A stretch of DNA of 64,000 nt, taken from NCBI RefSeq assembly GCF_002135415.1, contig NZ_NEGJ01000009.1, positions 1 through 64,000 on the forward strand, read 5' to 3'. Below the pieces are notes generated by a model, which ran no database searches, had not been told where the DNA came from, and saw only the letters and a list, made by a program, of their open reading frames with translations. The position numbers and the translations under genes were made by a program. Origin of the DNA: Acinetobacter sp. ANC 3832. Lineage in GTDB: Bacteria; Pseudomonadota; Gammaproteobacteria; Pseudomonadales; Moraxellaceae. Numbering within the stretch: position 1 is the stretch's first letter; each line of letters opens with the position of its first letter. Shown one piece after another: positions 30,268 to 40,747 of the stretch.

Positions 30268-31407
30268 TTGAGCACCCCAGCAATTTTAGCCCTCGCAGAC
30301 GGAACTATCTTTAAAGGTATTTCGATCGGCGCAACGGGAAATACGACTGGCGAAGTCGTTTTTAACACTGCCATGACAGGCTATCAAGAAATTTTGACTG
30401 ACCCAAGTTACGCGCAACAACTTGTGACCTTAACTTACCCGCATATTGGTAATACAGGTTGTAATGAAGAAGACGCTGAGTCAGGTCGTATTCATAAAGT
30501 TTGGGCAAATGGTTTAATCATTCGTGATTTGCCATTGTTGCATAGTAATTTCCGTGCAAATCAATCATTAGCCGACTATTTAAAACAACATAATGTCGTA
30601 GCGATTGCTGATATTGATACACGTAAATTGACGCGAATTTTGCGAGATAAAGGCGCGCAAAATGGTTGTATCCTTGCAGGTGAAAACATCACTGAAGAAG
30701 AAGCTTTAGCGAAAGCTCGTGCTTTTGGGGGTTTAGATGGTTTAGACCTTGCAAAAGAATGTTGTGACCCTGAAGGTTTTGAATGGACTGAAGGCTCTTG
30801 GACACTTGGAAAAGGTTTCTCCCAACCTGAACTTAAATTCCATGTTGTTGCATACGATTATGGTGTCAAAACCAACATCTTACGTATGCTTGCTGACCGC
30901 GGTTGTAAATTAACTGTGGTTCCTGCACAAACCTCTGCTGCTGATGTACTTGCTTTGAATCCAGATGGCGTATTCTTATCCAATGGTCCTGGTGATCCTG
31001 CCGCATGTGATTATGCCATTGAAGCTGTAAAAACAATTGTAGACACAACCAACTTACCTGTTTTCGGTATTTGTTTAGGTCACCAGATTCTAGCGCTTGC
31101 TTCAGGTGCTAAAACTGTAAAAATGCCACATGGTCATCACGGTGCAAACCATCCTGTACAAAACCTTGAAACGGGTACAGTGATGATTACTTCTCAGAAC
31201 CACGGTTTCGCTGTAGATGCAGATACTTTGCCCGCTACTTTAAAAGCGACACATAAGTCATTGTTCGATCAAACCCTACAAGGGATTCATCGTACAGATA
31301 AACCAGCATTCAGCTTCCAAGGTCACCCTGAAGCGAGTCCTGGTCCACATGACTGTGCCCCATTGTTCGATCATTTCATCGAACTTATTGAAGCATCTAA
31401 GAAGTAA
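30268..31407 (+). CDS. carA: carbamoyl-phosphate synthase small subunit
   Basis: The 379-residue glutaminase subunit delivers ammonia to CarB for carbamoyl phosphate, the shared precursor of arginine and pyrimidines. The class I amidotransferase nucleophile is in [10 protein letters not shown] (about residue 270), and the His-Glu pair is in [10 protein letters not shown]. The N-terminal domain begins [16 protein letters not shown]. The start is a TTG at 30268 with CAGGAG 8 bases upstream, a rare start codon. It is 14 bases from carB, in an operon; the leader probably controls both. Confidence 0.97.
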   Translation: MSTPAILALADGTIFKGISIGATGNTTGEVVFNTAMTGYQEILTDPSYAQQLVTLTYPHIGNTGCNEEDAESGRIHKVWANGLIIRDLPLLHSNFRANQSLADYLKQHNVVAIADIDTRKLTRILRDKGAQNGCILAGENITEEEALAKARAFGGLDGLDLAKECCDPEGFEWTEGSWTLGKGFSQPELKFHVVAYDYGVKTNILRMLADRGCKLTVVPAQTSAADVLALNPDGVFLSNGPGDPAACDYAIEAVKTIVDTTNLPVFGICLGHQILALASGAKTVKMPHGHHGANHPVQNLETGTVMITSQNHGFAVDADTLPATLKATHKSLFDQTLQGIHRTDKPAFSFQGHPEASPGPHDCAPLFDHFIELIEASKK

Positions 31408-31421
31408 TTAAGGAAGCGATC

Positions 31422-34400
31422 ATGGCTAAACGTACAGACATTAAAAGCATCTTAATTATTGGTGCAGGTCCGATTGTCATCGGTCAAGCATGTGAGTTCG
31501 ATTACTCAGGTGCTCAAGCGTGTAAAGCACTTCGTGAAGAAGGCTATCGTGTTATTTTGGTGAACTCTAATCCAGCCACCATTATGACTGACCCAAGTAT
31601 GGCCGATGCAACATATATCGAGCCGATTACTTGGCAAACTGTTGCTCAAATCATTGAAAAAGAACGCCCAGACGCAATTTTACCGACCATGGGCGGTCAA
31701 ACGGCGCTGAACTGTGCGCTTGCACTTGATGAGCACGGAATCTTAGAAAAATTCAACGTTGAATTGATCGGTGCGAGTAAAGAAGCCATTGAAATGGCTG
31801 AAGACCGCAAACTGTTTGATGATGCGATGCGTCGTATTGGTCTTGAATGTCCACGTGCTGCTGTTGCTAGCACTATGGAAGAAGCATTTGAGATTCAAGC
31901 AAAATTAGGCTTCCCTTCTATCATTCGTCCATCATTTACGATGGGTGGTTCTGGTGGTGGTATTGCTTATAACCGTGACGAATTTATTGAAATTTGTGAA
32001 CGCGGTTTTGATCTCTCTCCTACTCACCAACTTCTAATTGATGAATCATTGATTGGTTGGAAAGAATACGAGATGGAAGTTGTTCGTGATAAAAACGACA
32101 ACTGTATCATTGTATGTACCATTGAAAACTTTGACCCAATGGGCGTGCATACAGGTGACTCAATCACTGTTGCTCCTGCACAAACATTGACAGATAAAGA
32201 ATTTCAACTTCTTCGTAATGCATCTTTAGCAGTACTTCGTGAAATTGGTGTAGAAACTGGTGGTTCGAACGTTCAATTCGGTATTAACCCGAAAGACGGT
32301 CGTATGGTTGTGATTGAGATGAATCCACGTGTTTCACGTTCATCTGCACTTGCATCAAAAGCAACAGGTTTCCCAATTGCGCGTATCGCTGCGAAACTGG
32401 CTGTTGGTTATACCCTTGATGAGTTGAAAAACGACATCACAGGCGGCACAACCCCAGCTTCTTTCGAACCTGCAATCGATTATGTTGTAACAAAAATCCC
32501 TCGTTTTAACTTTGAGAAATTCCCACAAGCTGACGCAGTTTTGACCACACAGATGAAATCTGTGGGTGAAGTCATGGCCATTGGTCGTAACTTCCAAGAA
32601 TCTTTACAAAAAGCGCTTCGTGGTCTTGAAGTTGGTGCATGTGGCTTTGATGAAAAAATCGAAGTGGGTGCTGATGGCGCGAAAGAAAAGATCCTGCAAG
32701 AACTTAAAGTTCCGGGTCCTGAGCGTATTTGGTATATCGCAGATGCTTTCCGTCACGGCTTTAGCTTAGATGAAGTCTTTGCTGCAACGAACATCGACAG
32801 ATGGTTCTTGATTCAAATCGAAGATATCATCAAGTCAGAAGAACAAATCAAAACTTTAGGTTTTGGTGATTTGAATGCAGATAATATCCGTGCATTCAAA
32901 CGTAAAGGTTTATCTGATCTTCGTATTGCAGATTTGATGGGCATTTCACAAAAACAATTCCGTAAACACCGTTGGAACTTGGGCGTAATGCCAGTTTACA
33001 AACGTGTAGATACGTGTGCAGCAGAGTTTGAATCTGATACTGCTTACATGTATTCAACTTACGATGAAGAATGTGAAGCGAACCCATCGACTAAAGATAA
33101 GATCATGGTGATCGGTGGCGGTCCTAACCGTATTGGTCAAGGGATCGAGTTCGATTATTGCTGTGTACACGCTGCGCTTGCAATGCGTGAAGACGGCTAC
33201 GAAACCATCATGGTGAATTGTAACCCTGAAACGGTTTCAACTGACTATGACACTTCTGATCGTTTGTACTTCGAACCGATTACTTTAGAAGATGTTTTAG
33301 AAATCGTACGTATTGAGAAGCCTAAAGGTATTATCGTACAGTACGGTGGTCAAACACCTTTGAAATTGGCTCGTGCTTTAGAAGAAGCGGGTGCGCCGAT
33401 TATCGGTACATCTCCTGACGCAATTGACCGTGCAGAAGACCGTGAACGTTTCCAACAAATGGTTCAACGTCTACAACTTCGTCAACCAAACAACAGCATT
33501 GTTAAATCTGCTGAAGAAGGTATGGCTGAAGCGTCTAAAGTAGGTTACCCACTTGTAGTACGTCCTTCGTATGTACTGGGTGGTCGTGCGATGGAAATCG
33601 TCTATAATGACGAAGAACTGAAACGCTACCTACGTGATGCCGTTCAAGCATCAAATGAAGCACCTGTTCTACTTGACCGTTTCCTTGACGATGCCATTGA
33701 AGTCGATGTTGACTGTGTATCTGATGGTAAAGAAGTTGTCATTGGCGGTATTATGCAGCATATTGAGCAAGCAGGTATTCACTCTGGTGACTCAGCTTGT
33801 TCAATTCCTCCTTACTCTCTTTCACAAGAAGTTCAGGATGAAATGCGTCGTCAAACTGTGGCTATGGCGAAAGAGCTTGGTGTTATTGGTTTGATGAATG
33901 TACAGTTTGCTGTAAAAGGGACAGACGTTTATATTTTAGAAGTGAATCCACGTGCGTCACGTACTGTGCCATTTGTTTCTAAATGTATTGGCGAATCTTT
34001 AGCGAAAGTTGCTGCACGTTGTATGGCGGGTCAATCTTTAGAATCTCAAGGATTTACTAAAGAAATTATCCCGACTCACTTTGCAGTAAAAGAAGCTGTA
34101 TTCCCATTCAACAAATTCCCAGGTGTTGATCCAATTCTTGGCCCAGAGATGAAATCTACGGGTGAAGTTATGGGTGTTGGTAAATCTTTTGGTGAAGCAT
34201 TCTATAAAGCTGTGTTAGGCTCGAATGATCGTTTACCGGGTAAACCAACTGAAGGTGAAGTGAAACATGCATTCTTATCTGTTCGTGAATCAGATAAACC
34301 ACATGTTGCACGTATTGCCCAACAGCTTGTAGATTATGGTTTCAAACTGGTTGCGACAGATGGTACACATAAAGTGATCACTGAAGCAGGTATTGAGTGT

Positions 34401-34652
34401 GAGCGTGTAAATAAAGTCACCGAAGGTCGTCCACATATTGTAGACCGCTTGAAAAATGGCGAGATTCACCTCATTATCAATACATCAGAAGGTAAACAAG
34501 CACAGCAAGATTCGTTCTCGATTCGTCGCTCTGCACTTCAAGGTAAAGTGTATTACACAACCACTTTGAATGGTGCGGATGCTGTGTGCCAAGCGTTAGC
34601 TATTCAATTACCAATGGATGTATATCGCTTGCAAGATTTAACAGCAGGTTAA
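31422..34652 (+). CDS. carB: carbamoyl-phosphate synthase large subunit
   Basis: The 1076-residue product has the full duplicated architecture: an N-terminal carboxyphosphate synthetic half, an oligomerisation domain near residues 400-550, a second ATP-grasp half that makes carbamoyl phosphate, and a C-terminal allosteric (MGS-like) domain from about residue 935. Both halves open with the matching motif [15 protein letters not shown] and [15 protein letters not shown]. The length is standard. It is the second gene of carAB and ends at a strong terminator ahead of greA. Confidence 0.98.
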   Translation: MAKRTDIKSILIIGAGPIVIGQACEFDYSGAQACKALREEGYRVILVNSNPATIMTDPSMADATYIEPITWQTVAQIIEKERPDAILPTMGGQTALNCALALDEHGILEKFNVELIGASKEAIEMAEDRKLFDDAMRRIGLECPRAAVASTMEEAFEIQAKLGFPSIIRPSFTMGGSGGGIAYNRDEFIEICERGFDLSPTHQLLIDESLIGWKEYEMEVVRDKNDNCIIVCTIENFDPMGVHTGDSITVAPAQTLTDKEFQLLRNASLAVLREIGVETGGSNVQFGINPKDGRMVVIEMNPRVSRSSALASKATGFPIARIAAKLAVGYTLDELKNDITGGTTPASFEPAIDYVVTKIPRFNFEKFPQADAVLTTQMKSVGEVMAIGRNFQESLQKALRGLEVGACGFDEKIEVGADGAKEKILQELKVPGPERIWYIADAFRHGFSLDEVFAATNIDRWFLIQIEDIIKSEEQIKTLGFGDLNADNIRAFKRKGLSDLRIADLMGISQKQFRKHRWNLGVMPVYKRVDTCAAEFESDTAYMYSTYDEECEANPSTKDKIMVIGGGPNRIGQGIEFDYCCVHAALAMREDGYETIMVNCNPETVSTDYDTSDRLYFEPITLEDVLEIVRIEKPKGIIVQYGGQTPLKLARALEEAGAPIIGTSPDAIDRAEDRERFQQMVQRLQLRQPNNSIVKSAEEGMAEASKVGYPLVVRPSYVLGGRAMEIVYNDEELKRYLRDAVQASNEAPVLLDRFLDDAIEVDVDCVSDGKEVVIGGIMQHIEQAGIHSGDSACSIPPYSLSQEVQDEMRRQTVAMAKELGVIGLMNVQFAVKGTDVYILEVNPRASRTVPFVSKCIGESLAKVAARCMAGQSLESQGFTKEIIPTHFAVKEAVFPFNKFPGVDPILGPEMKSTGEVMGVGKSFGEAFYKAVLGSNDRLPGKPTEGEVKHAFLSVRESDKPHVARIAQQLVDYGFKLVATDGTHKVITEAGIECERVNKVTEGRPHIVDRLKNGEIHLIINTSEGKQAQQDSFSIRRSALQGKVYYTTTLNGADAVCQALAIQLPMDVYRLQDLTAG

Positions 34653-34668
34653 TTCGTTTTCCGATAAG

Positions 34669-34698
34669 TCCCGTTACCTATCGGTAGCGGGATTTTTT
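34669..34698 (+). terminator. carAB terminator
   Basis: TCCCGTTACC pairs with GGTAGCGGGA across TATC, with one mismatch, followed by six T. Confidence 0.9.
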
Positions 34699-34745
34699 CA
34701 TTTCTAAAGTGTATTTTTTAATACCTAACAACTTGAGGGACAACA

Positions 34746-35222
34746 ATGCAACGTTATCCTATGACACCAGAAGGCAAAATTGCCTTAGAGAAAGAATTAC
34801 AACAGTTAAAATCTGTTGATCGTCCACGTATTATTGCAGCGATTGCTGAAGCACGTGAACACGGGGATTTGAAAGAAAATGCAGAATACCATGCTGCTCG
34901 CGAGCAACAAGGCTTCTGTGAAGGTCGTATCCAAGATATCGAAGGTAAATTGGGTGCTGTACAAGAGATTGATGTCAAATCGCTTGAAAAAACGGGTCGT
35001 GTGGTTTTTGGTGTCACTGTCACCATTGAAAACCTAGAGACTGAAGAAAAGAAAACCTACAAAATTGTAGGTGATGATGAAGCAGACTTTAAGATCAATA
35101 AGATCTCTGTGAACTCTCCAATTGCACGTGGTCTTTTAGGTAAAAGCGAAGGCGATGAAGCGAAAATTACGACACCACAAGGTGAAGTCGAATACGAAAT
35201 TGTGAAAGTTGAATATCTTTAA
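34746..35222 (+). CDS. greA: transcription elongation factor GreA
   Basis: The 158-residue product has the GreA two-domain form. An N-terminal antiparallel coiled coil ([19 protein letters not shown] to about residue 75) carries the acidic tip [16 protein letters not shown]-terminal FKBP-like domain contains [20 protein letters not shown]. It enters the secondary channel of RNA polymerase and stimulates transcript cleavage at paused complexes. It lies after carB, as in pseudomonads, with its own terminator. Confidence 0.97.
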   Translation: MQRYPMTPEGKIALEKELQQLKSVDRPRIIAAIAEAREHGDLKENAEYHAAREQQGFCEGRIQDIEGKLGAVQEIDVKSLEKTGRVVFGVTVTIENLETEEKKTYKIVGDDEADFKINKISVNSPIARGLLGKSEGDEAKITTPQGEVEYEIVKVEYL

Positions 35223-35244
35223 TTTTTAAGATTCTCACTTGTTT

Positions 35245-35269
35245 AAACCCCTCACAAGAGGGGTTTTTT
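35245..35269 (+). terminator. greA terminator
   Basis: AAACCCCTC-ACAA-GAGGGGTTT followed by a T run, 23 bases beyond the greA stop. Confidence 0.9.
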
Positions 35270-35539
35270 ATTATTCTATTTTATATTTACTTTTAAACCA
35301 ACCGACCCTTTTCACTGTGTTTTCAACAAATTCCTTACATAAGCTTTGAAATTTTTCTCTCAATGAAAAAAATAAATAGCTTGTGAATAGTAATATTTAA
35401 TATCCAATAAAGCTCCTGAATGTCACTTTAGCAAAATATGTATTTTCTGATAAATAAATTAAAATTTTGGCAATTGTATGCTGATTTAAATAGGCTAAAC
35501 TCACTAAAGAATAAAAATGCAATATATGGGATATGTGAT

Positions 35540-36412
35540 ATGAAAGCTGGACGTTCAAGTAAAACTGCTGAAGCTGCAGCGGCATTAAGAGCCAATCATT
35601 ATTTACATTCACAAGAACCTATTTTTTCAGACCTTTATGCATTAGAACTAACAGGTGTTGTTTGGCGTAAATTACTGTCTATTTCAGTACTGACTAACGT
35701 GATGAATTCAAATCTGATGAACCGTAGTTTGGGTTTACTGACAGCACAAGTGGTTGCACGCTCTCGATTTACTGAAGACCTGCTTTTACAAGCCATTGAA
35801 AATAATATTCAACAATATGTTTTAGTCGGCGCAGGCTTAGATTCATTTGTATTGCGTTTAGCAGAGAAATATCCTCAACTTAAAATCTTTGAAGTCGACC
35901 ATCCAGATACTCAAAAAGCTAAGCAAGCGAAACTCCAAAAGTTTGGTGCAGTGCCAAGTAATGTAGAATTTGTCGCAATTGATTTTGAAAAAGAACGTTT
36001 ATTTGATGCTTTAGCACGGAGTAGCTATAAACAAGATCAAGCAGGATTTTTTTCATGGTTAGGTACAACACATTATTTAACGCCACAAACCACGTTGGCG
36101 ACGCTAGAAAATATTGCTTCTTTTGCAGCACCATCAAGTGAAGTTGTAATGGATTATTCTATTGATTTTAAACAACTCAAAGGCATTGAAAAATACGGAA
36201 GTTTTGCCGTATCTCAATTTACACGGTTATTAAAAGAACCTCTCATCGGTGCTTTCAACTCACAAGATTTACATCAAACAGTGCTTAAAATGGGTTATGA
36301 AGTCTTAGAAGATTTATCGGGTAATGCCATTACTGAGCGTTACTTTAAAGATCGACAAGATCATATTCGCCACACAGTAGCCACACACTTGTTACATCTG
36401 CGTATTATGTAG
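35540..36412 (+). CDS. LCMT-family SAM-dependent methyltransferase
   Basis: The 290-residue product starts MKAGRSSKTAEAAAALRANHY, a conserved opening of the bacterial leucine-carboxyl-methyltransferase-like (PPM1/LCMT) group often annotated as polyketide-synthesis O-methyltransferase. The SAM site is YVLVGAGLDSFVLRLAEKYP (about residues 94-113), followed by an acidic FEVDHPDTQKAK. The ATG at 35540 is chosen; the 34 codons upstream are an extension without similarity. The substrate is unknown. It is a single gene in an accessory region. Confidence 0.82.
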   Translation: MKAGRSSKTAEAAAALRANHYLHSQEPIFSDLYALELTGVVWRKLLSISVLTNVMNSNLMNRSLGLLTAQVVARSRFTEDLLLQAIENNIQQYVLVGAGLDSFVLRLAEKYPQLKIFEVDHPDTQKAKQAKLQKFGAVPSNVEFVAIDFEKERLFDALARSSYKQDQAGFFSWLGTTHYLTPQTTLATLENIASFAAPSSEVVMDYSIDFKQLKGIEKYGSFAVSQFTRLLKEPLIGAFNSQDLHQTVLKMGYEVLEDLSGNAITERYFKDRQDHIRHTVATHLLHLRIM

Positions 36413-36468
36413 TCTTTTCATAGCCTCATGCATGATTTGGTATAGAATAGCTCTCCCCCTTGGTTTGT

Positions 36469-37098
36469 ATGTTTAATATGTCTGATGCCATCAATTCTCC
36501 AGTTAAGCATTGGTGTGAATTCGAGTTTATTTCTAAAACAGTGAAAAACCCGAATATTCACATTAAAGGCAATTATTCATATTATTCAGCGTATTGGGAT
36601 CAAGGTTTTGAGCGGTGTGTGGTGCGTTACTTACACAACAAACCTGCAACAGTCGAAAAGCCGATAGATCAGCTTCATATTGGTAATTTTGTCTGTTTCG
36701 GTGCTGAATGTGTGATTATGATGGGTGGCAATCAATTACACAGAACTGATTGGATTTCAGCATTTCCTTTTGATACACGTAGTTTTTTACCTGCGGGTGA
36801 TACAGTCATTGCCGATGGTTGTTGGATTGGTAGTCGTGCCATGATTATGCAAGGCGTGACTTTAGGCGAAGGTGCTGTAGTGGCTACAGGTGCTGTCGTG
36901 ACCAAAGATGTTCCGCCTTATACCGTTGTAGGAGGTGTTCCTGCAAAAGTCATCAAGTATCGTTTTTCAGAAGCAGATATAGAAAAACTGCTTTCCCTCA
37001 AACTTTATGAAATGGATGAAAAGCAGTTTTTAAAGATGCGTGAAGAATTGCAGAGTGATGATATAGATAAATTTAGTAATTATGTTGAATTTTCATAA
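36469..37098 (+). CDS. CatB-like hexapeptide-repeat acetyltransferase
   Basis: The product of about 209 residues resembles xenobiotic acetyltransferases (type B chloramphenicol acetyltransferase / Vat family). It has [19 protein letters not shown], then [29 protein letters not shown], which includes the catalytic-region histidine and the NxxH motif. A left-handed beta-helix follows, with [35 protein letters not shown], and ends [11 protein letters not shown]. Many members of the family acetylate antibiotics or sugars, and resistance function cannot be assumed. Start choices are the ATGs at 36469 and 36478. The 3' end overlaps the convergent KAP gene by 6 bases. Confidence 0.8.
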   Translation: MFNMSDAINSPVKHWCEFEFISKTVKNPNIHIKGNYSYYSAYWDQGFERCVVRYLHNKPATVEKPIDQLHIGNFVCFGAECVIMMGGNQLHRTDWISAFPFDTRSFLPAGDTVIADGCWIGSRAMIMQGVTLGEGAVVATGAVVTKDVPPYTVVGGVPAKVIKYRFSEADIEKLLSLKLYEMDEKQFLKMREELQSDDIDKFSNYVEFS

Positions 37099-38541
37099 AC
37101 CAGTTTGAATATATTCATGCCATGCATGAATAAATTCTTTTGAATTATCGATATTACAAACAGAATATTTTTTAAAAAACTCTAATAATTCCTGCTCCTG
37201 AAAGCGTAAATTATTTGATTGAGTTTTAATATTTCTATATAGAAATAAGAATTCATGTACAAAATATGAAATATCATAATCTTCTCTTAAAGCAAAATTG
37301 ATAAAGAATGAATCCGTCTCTTTCTTTAGATCTCGCCCCATATTAAAATCTGATAAATTAAATTTTTTAATGATTTCATATTTATCTAAGTATAAATATC
37401 TCATCAATTTTGAAGAAATCAATTCCAGAAAACTGATTATATCATCAATAGTTGTTTCTTTTTTAAGAATAAAAATACATAGGTATAGGAAAAAATTATT
37501 CTGAAGATTTCTTGTCCTTAATAAAGCATATTGATTGATCTTTTTAGTGAATTCCCTAGCATTGCACTTATTTAATAATTGAATACTTAAAGCTAAAAAG
37601 TAGAACGCATTTATTTCTTCTATATCCGACAACTCCCCAATTTTAAAAAGCTGTTCTCTAACTATATTTTCGAATTCTTTTTCCACACCCATATTTGATA
37701 AATGCACTGTAAAATCAATAAACTTATCCAGATACTCTTCTCCTTGAAAACCCCTATAGCCATAACTATGGCAAATGATATTTGAAAGTTGTATCTTATC
37801 CATCACTAAAATAAAAACAATTTTAGGAATATCAAAAAAGTGCTTAATTCTTTCAATTAAACGAATGGCAAAATCAGGACGACAACGATCCAATTCATCA
37901 ATAATAAAAACTAAAGGTTGATCCAATTCCTGTGCGAGTTGAGCCAACTCCTGCTTAAAAGCCAATAATGTATTTTTATCAGCTTCATGTGACTCAATTT
38001 TTTCTTCTATACTTTCTTTAATTTTATCGCCCATTACATCTGTTACAGACTCAATGACCTTTTCACCTGCTTTATGAATATCCTGAGCTACTACTCCTAA
38101 TATACCTCCACTGATTAAATTAAGCCCTAATGTCAGCAAAACTTTAGGTAAACTTGGCAATAAAGCATGATATGCCGCTGCAGCTTTTTCTTTAAAAGCA
38201 CTAATATGGCTAGCGTCAATATCATCATCTTTAGATAAACATGCTGTAATCTCCGAAGAAATTACTAAAAAAGGATCTTCCAAATAGTCATTTGCAAAGG
38301 CATCTAAATAGATCACATTATGATTTTCAGTTTCTAAATGCTTTTTCCAATGACGAACAAACCAAGTCTTTCCTTCCCCCCAACGTGCATCTAAGGCTAG
38401 AACTGCACCGCAATTTAAGCGATCAACATAATTCGTGAGTTGAATACCTAAGCGCTTCCGATCCCACAAATCACCATCCCATGCATTTTCAATATTATCT
38501 AAATTTGTACGTTGCCAATTCAATTGAGTTTGATTAGTCAT
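37093..38541 (-). CDS. KAP-family P-loop NTPase
   Basis: The 482-residue product has the KAP layout. A Walker A-type loop DARWGEGKT lies at residues 51-59, with Ala instead of the first Gly. A hydrophobic hairpin is inserted between the Walker motifs at about residues 131-152 ([20 protein letters not shown]). The Walker [15 protein letters not shown] is at 211-224. The C-terminal 230 residues are AT-rich-coded, Lys/Asn/Phe-rich and variable. Members are membrane-associated ATPases found patchily in bacteria; PifA of the F plasmid, which blocks phage T7, is a known relative. A defence role here is inference only. No SSR near the start. Confidence 0.85.
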   Translation of the reverse strand: MTNQTQLNWQRTNLDNIENAWDGDLWDRKRLGIQLTNYVDRLNCGAVLALDARWGEGKTWFVRHWKKHLETENHNVIYLDAFANDYLEDPFLVISSEITACLSKDDDIDASHISAFKEKAAAAYHALLPSLPKVLLTLGLNLISGGILGVVAQDIHKAGEKVIESVTDVMGDKIKESIEEKIESHEADKNTLLAFKQELAQLAQELDQPLVFIIDELDRCRPDFAIRLIERIKHFFDIPKIVFILVMDKIQLSNIICHSYGYRGFQGEEYLDKFIDFTVHLSNMGVEKEFENIVREQLFKIGELSDIEEINAFYFLALSIQLLNKCNAREFTKKINQYALLRTRNLQNNFFLYLCIFILKKETTIDDIISFLELISSKLMRYLYLDKYEIIKKFNLSDFNMGRDLKKETDSFFINFALREDYDISYFVHEFLFLYRNIKTQSNNLRFQEQELLEFFKKYSVCNIDNSKEFIHAWHEYIQTGL

Positions 38542-38600
38542 TTGTTTTCATTATCATCATGTTAAAACTATTATGGACTATTTTACTCAATCTTTAAAAG

Positions 38601-39347
38601 TCATTTTGAATGCCTAAACGGCACTACAACCTCCCTGCTTTTTTCGATACTTTTATCTTTCTCAGGCTTAAAAGCATCCCAACTAAAATTGGTATAATTT
38701 AATATCCATTGGTAAAAAGGTTTTCCAACATCCTTAAACTGGATAGAGAAAGTTGAACCACTTTCATCATGGCAATGTGGTGAATTTTTATAATCCTTTT
38801 CAGAAAAACAAGCTCGGATCATTTCATACGAATAAAATGGAATACTTTTCACAGCAAGCCGATACTTTCCCTTTGGCTGTAATTGAACAAAATCTGCAAC
38901 TTCCTCTCCTCTTCCACCACCTGAATATGAGGTAAACCACGTATTTAACACAGCAATGGCATCATCATTTTTATTTAAAGGATAAAAAGCAGGGAAAATC
39001 CTCAAACCACCTTCGGCTAAATCTTCATCACCAGTTCCCTTCTGACTGTGTTGATAGTCTTTAAAATCCCATTGATCAATAATTTTATAATCTGAAACAA
39101 TTTTTTGTAATTTAATCAATTGTGGTGTTTCATCAATCAAATAATAGATCTGGTCTTTTGAATTTTTTATTTGCCAAATATTTGCATCATCTTGACCACA
39201 TCCATGAGTGAGAGAGCTACAAATTTTATTGATGACATTTTTAGCTAATGTGAATTTTATGAGTGGCTTAGCCATTATCTTTTCTGTAGCTAAGGCATTT
39301 TGACTAATAATGAAAATGACCACTACCATAAAAATAATTTTTTTCAT
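38601..39347 (-). CDS. hypothetical secreted protein next to the KAP NTPase
   Basis: The 248-residue product starts MKKIIFMVVVIFIISQNALATE, a clear signal peptide cleaved after ALA, so the mature protein is periplasmic or secreted. It contains four cysteines likely paired as two disulfides (ICSSLTHGCG and RACFSEKDYKNSPHCH), and a Gly-rich FTSYSGGGRGEEVADF segment. No catalytic motif was recognised. It is 59 bases upstream of the KAP gene on the same strand, so co-transcription is possible, but no shared role is known. The start is at 39347; the 18 codons upstream look like extension. Confidence 0.65.
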   Translation of the reverse strand: MKKIIFMVVVIFIISQNALATEKIMAKPLIKFTLAKNVINKICSSLTHGCGQDDANIWQIKNSKDQIYYLIDETPQLIKLQKIVSDYKIIDQWDFKDYQHSQKGTGDEDLAEGGLRIFPAFYPLNKNDDAIAVLNTWFTSYSGGGRGEEVADFVQLQPKGKYRLAVKSIPFYSYEMIRACFSEKDYKNSPHCHDESGSTFSIQFKDVGKPFYQWILNYTNFSWDAFKPEKDKSIEKSREVVVPFRHSK

Positions 39348-39708
39348 AAGATTTAACTCAGCATATATTTTAAAAGTGCTAAAGATTGTAAAAATATACA
39401 CGGATTATTCAGATATTAAACATTATGCATAAAGCCTTTTAATCTCTCCTTAAAGAAGGCAAACAAAGAAGTAGTGGATACATCACTAAAATATTGAATA
39501 TTCCTCTTCATAATCAACATATTAAAACATAAATCAGCATGAATCATTCAACTATAATCAAACTTTAAAATGCCATATATCCTTATGTATTTACTAGGTT
39601 TTATTTTCACAAAATAAAGGTTATGATCAAAGAATAGACTGTAATTAGTCCTTGTCTTTTTTAGCTTTTCAATTTTCATTTCTGTCGAAACAATAAGGAG
39701 AAATACAC
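39348..39708. other. intergenic region between secreted protein and uspA
   Basis: AT-rich divergent gap. It contains a degenerate copy of a short palindromic repeat (CTCTCCTTAAAGAAGG near 39445) and the AAGGAG ribosome site of the next gene. No other feature was seen. Confidence 0.5.
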
Positions 39709-40149
39709 ATGGCTTATCAAAATATTTTAGTGCCTGTAGATGGTTCAGAAACTTCACTTAATGTTATAAATCATGTTGTTGAACTTGCTAAAGCATTTAA
39801 TAGCAAAGTGACTGTGGTTCAAGTGATGACTTTAGACCCATATATCGCAGCAGAATATTTAGCGAGTGGTCCAAGCAATCAACTGATTGAACGTGCAAAA
39901 AACTTCATTCAAGATAATTTAAATACAGCAAAAACTAAATTTGCAGAAGCAGGTTTAGATGTTGAAACAAAACTTCTTGAAGGTGAAAGCATTCCTCGTA
40001 CCATTGCTAAAGCTGCAGATGAACTTGGCAGTGATGCATTGGTGATTAGCTCTCACGGTCGTAGTGGTTTAAAGAAAATGATTATGGGAAGTGTGGCACA
40101 GAGTCTTTTAACTGAGCTTCAAATTCCTGTAGTAGTTATTAAGCAATAA
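39709..40149 (+). CDS. universal stress protein (UspA family)
   Basis: The 146-residue product has the single-domain Usp fold. It begins MAYQNILVPVDGSETSLNVI and ends with VISSHGRSGLKKMIMGSVAQSLL, close to the ATP-binding G-2x-G-9x-GS signature but with Ser in place of the first Gly. A final PVVVIK strand follows. Members help cells survive starvation, oxidative or acid stress. A good AGGAG site precedes the ATG, and it is a single-gene unit. Confidence 0.9.
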   Translation: MAYQNILVPVDGSETSLNVINHVVELAKAFNSKVTVVQVMTLDPYIAAEYLASGPSNQLIERAKNFIQDNLNTAKTKFAEAGLDVETKLLEGESIPRTIAKAADELGSDALVISSHGRSGLKKMIMGSVAQSLLTELQIPVVVIKQ

Positions 40150-40296
40150 TTTATTTTAAATAGATTGATTGGGCTTCTTGCATCAGTATTTATTGTCTTT
40201 TATGTTTCTTATTAAAAGAGACAAATAAAAGGCTCTATGCAAGGAGTCTATTTCTATCTGATGATGATATTTTAATTTTATACGGATTAAAGTACT

Positions 40297-40638
40297 TCAA
40301 TACATGTCATTATTCCACGTATAAACTTTCATATTCACCTTGTCATTTAATATATCAATGCCTTCATCCAAAAGTTTTAACTTTTGAATGTTTTCACCTT
40401 TTTCATTCAATTTACTTAGGCTAATTTTTCCTTGTGAGTTAATCACACGAAACCAAGGAATTTTGACATCATCATCCAAATTTTTCAGCACATAACCCAC
40501 CAAGCGAGCATGTTTCGGTAAACCTGCCATTTTTGCGACTTGTCCATAACTTGCCACTTTCCCATAAGGGATAAGGGCAATCACTTCTAAAATTTGTCGT
40601 GCCAACTCATCTGAAGAGAACGTTTGTTTAGCTTGCAT
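40297..40638 (-). CDS. alkyltransferase-like (ATL) DNA-repair protein
   Basis: The 113-residue product matches the C-terminal DNA-binding domain of O6-methylguanine methyltransferase: LARQILEVIALIPYGKVASYGQVAKMAGLPKHARLVGYVL. The catalytic PCHRV box reads PWFRV, so the acceptor cysteine is replaced by Trp, as in ATL proteins, and the following His by Phe. ATL proteins bind O6-alkylguanine without repairing it and hand the lesion to nucleotide excision repair. The Arg in HARLVG that flips the base is kept. Confidence 0.82.
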   Translation of the reverse strand: MQAKQTFSSDELARQILEVIALIPYGKVASYGQVAKMAGLPKHARLVGYVLKNLDDDVKIPWFRVINSQGKISLSKLNEKGENIQKLKLLDEGIDILNDKVNMKVYTWNNDMY

Positions 40639-40747
40639 CTATTGACTCGATTAATATAGAACAGGTATTTTCAGCAAATGTATTTATGACTATTTTAATT
40701 TACCTTATTTAAACCATAAACATTAAAAAACAACAAGAGTATTTCAA

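Noticed and set aside
36469..37098. Acquired chloramphenicol-resistance gene on a mobile element
   Set aside because: The protein is only CatB-like, there are no integron attachment sites, IS ends or resistance neighbours, so neither mobility nor resistance can be claimed.
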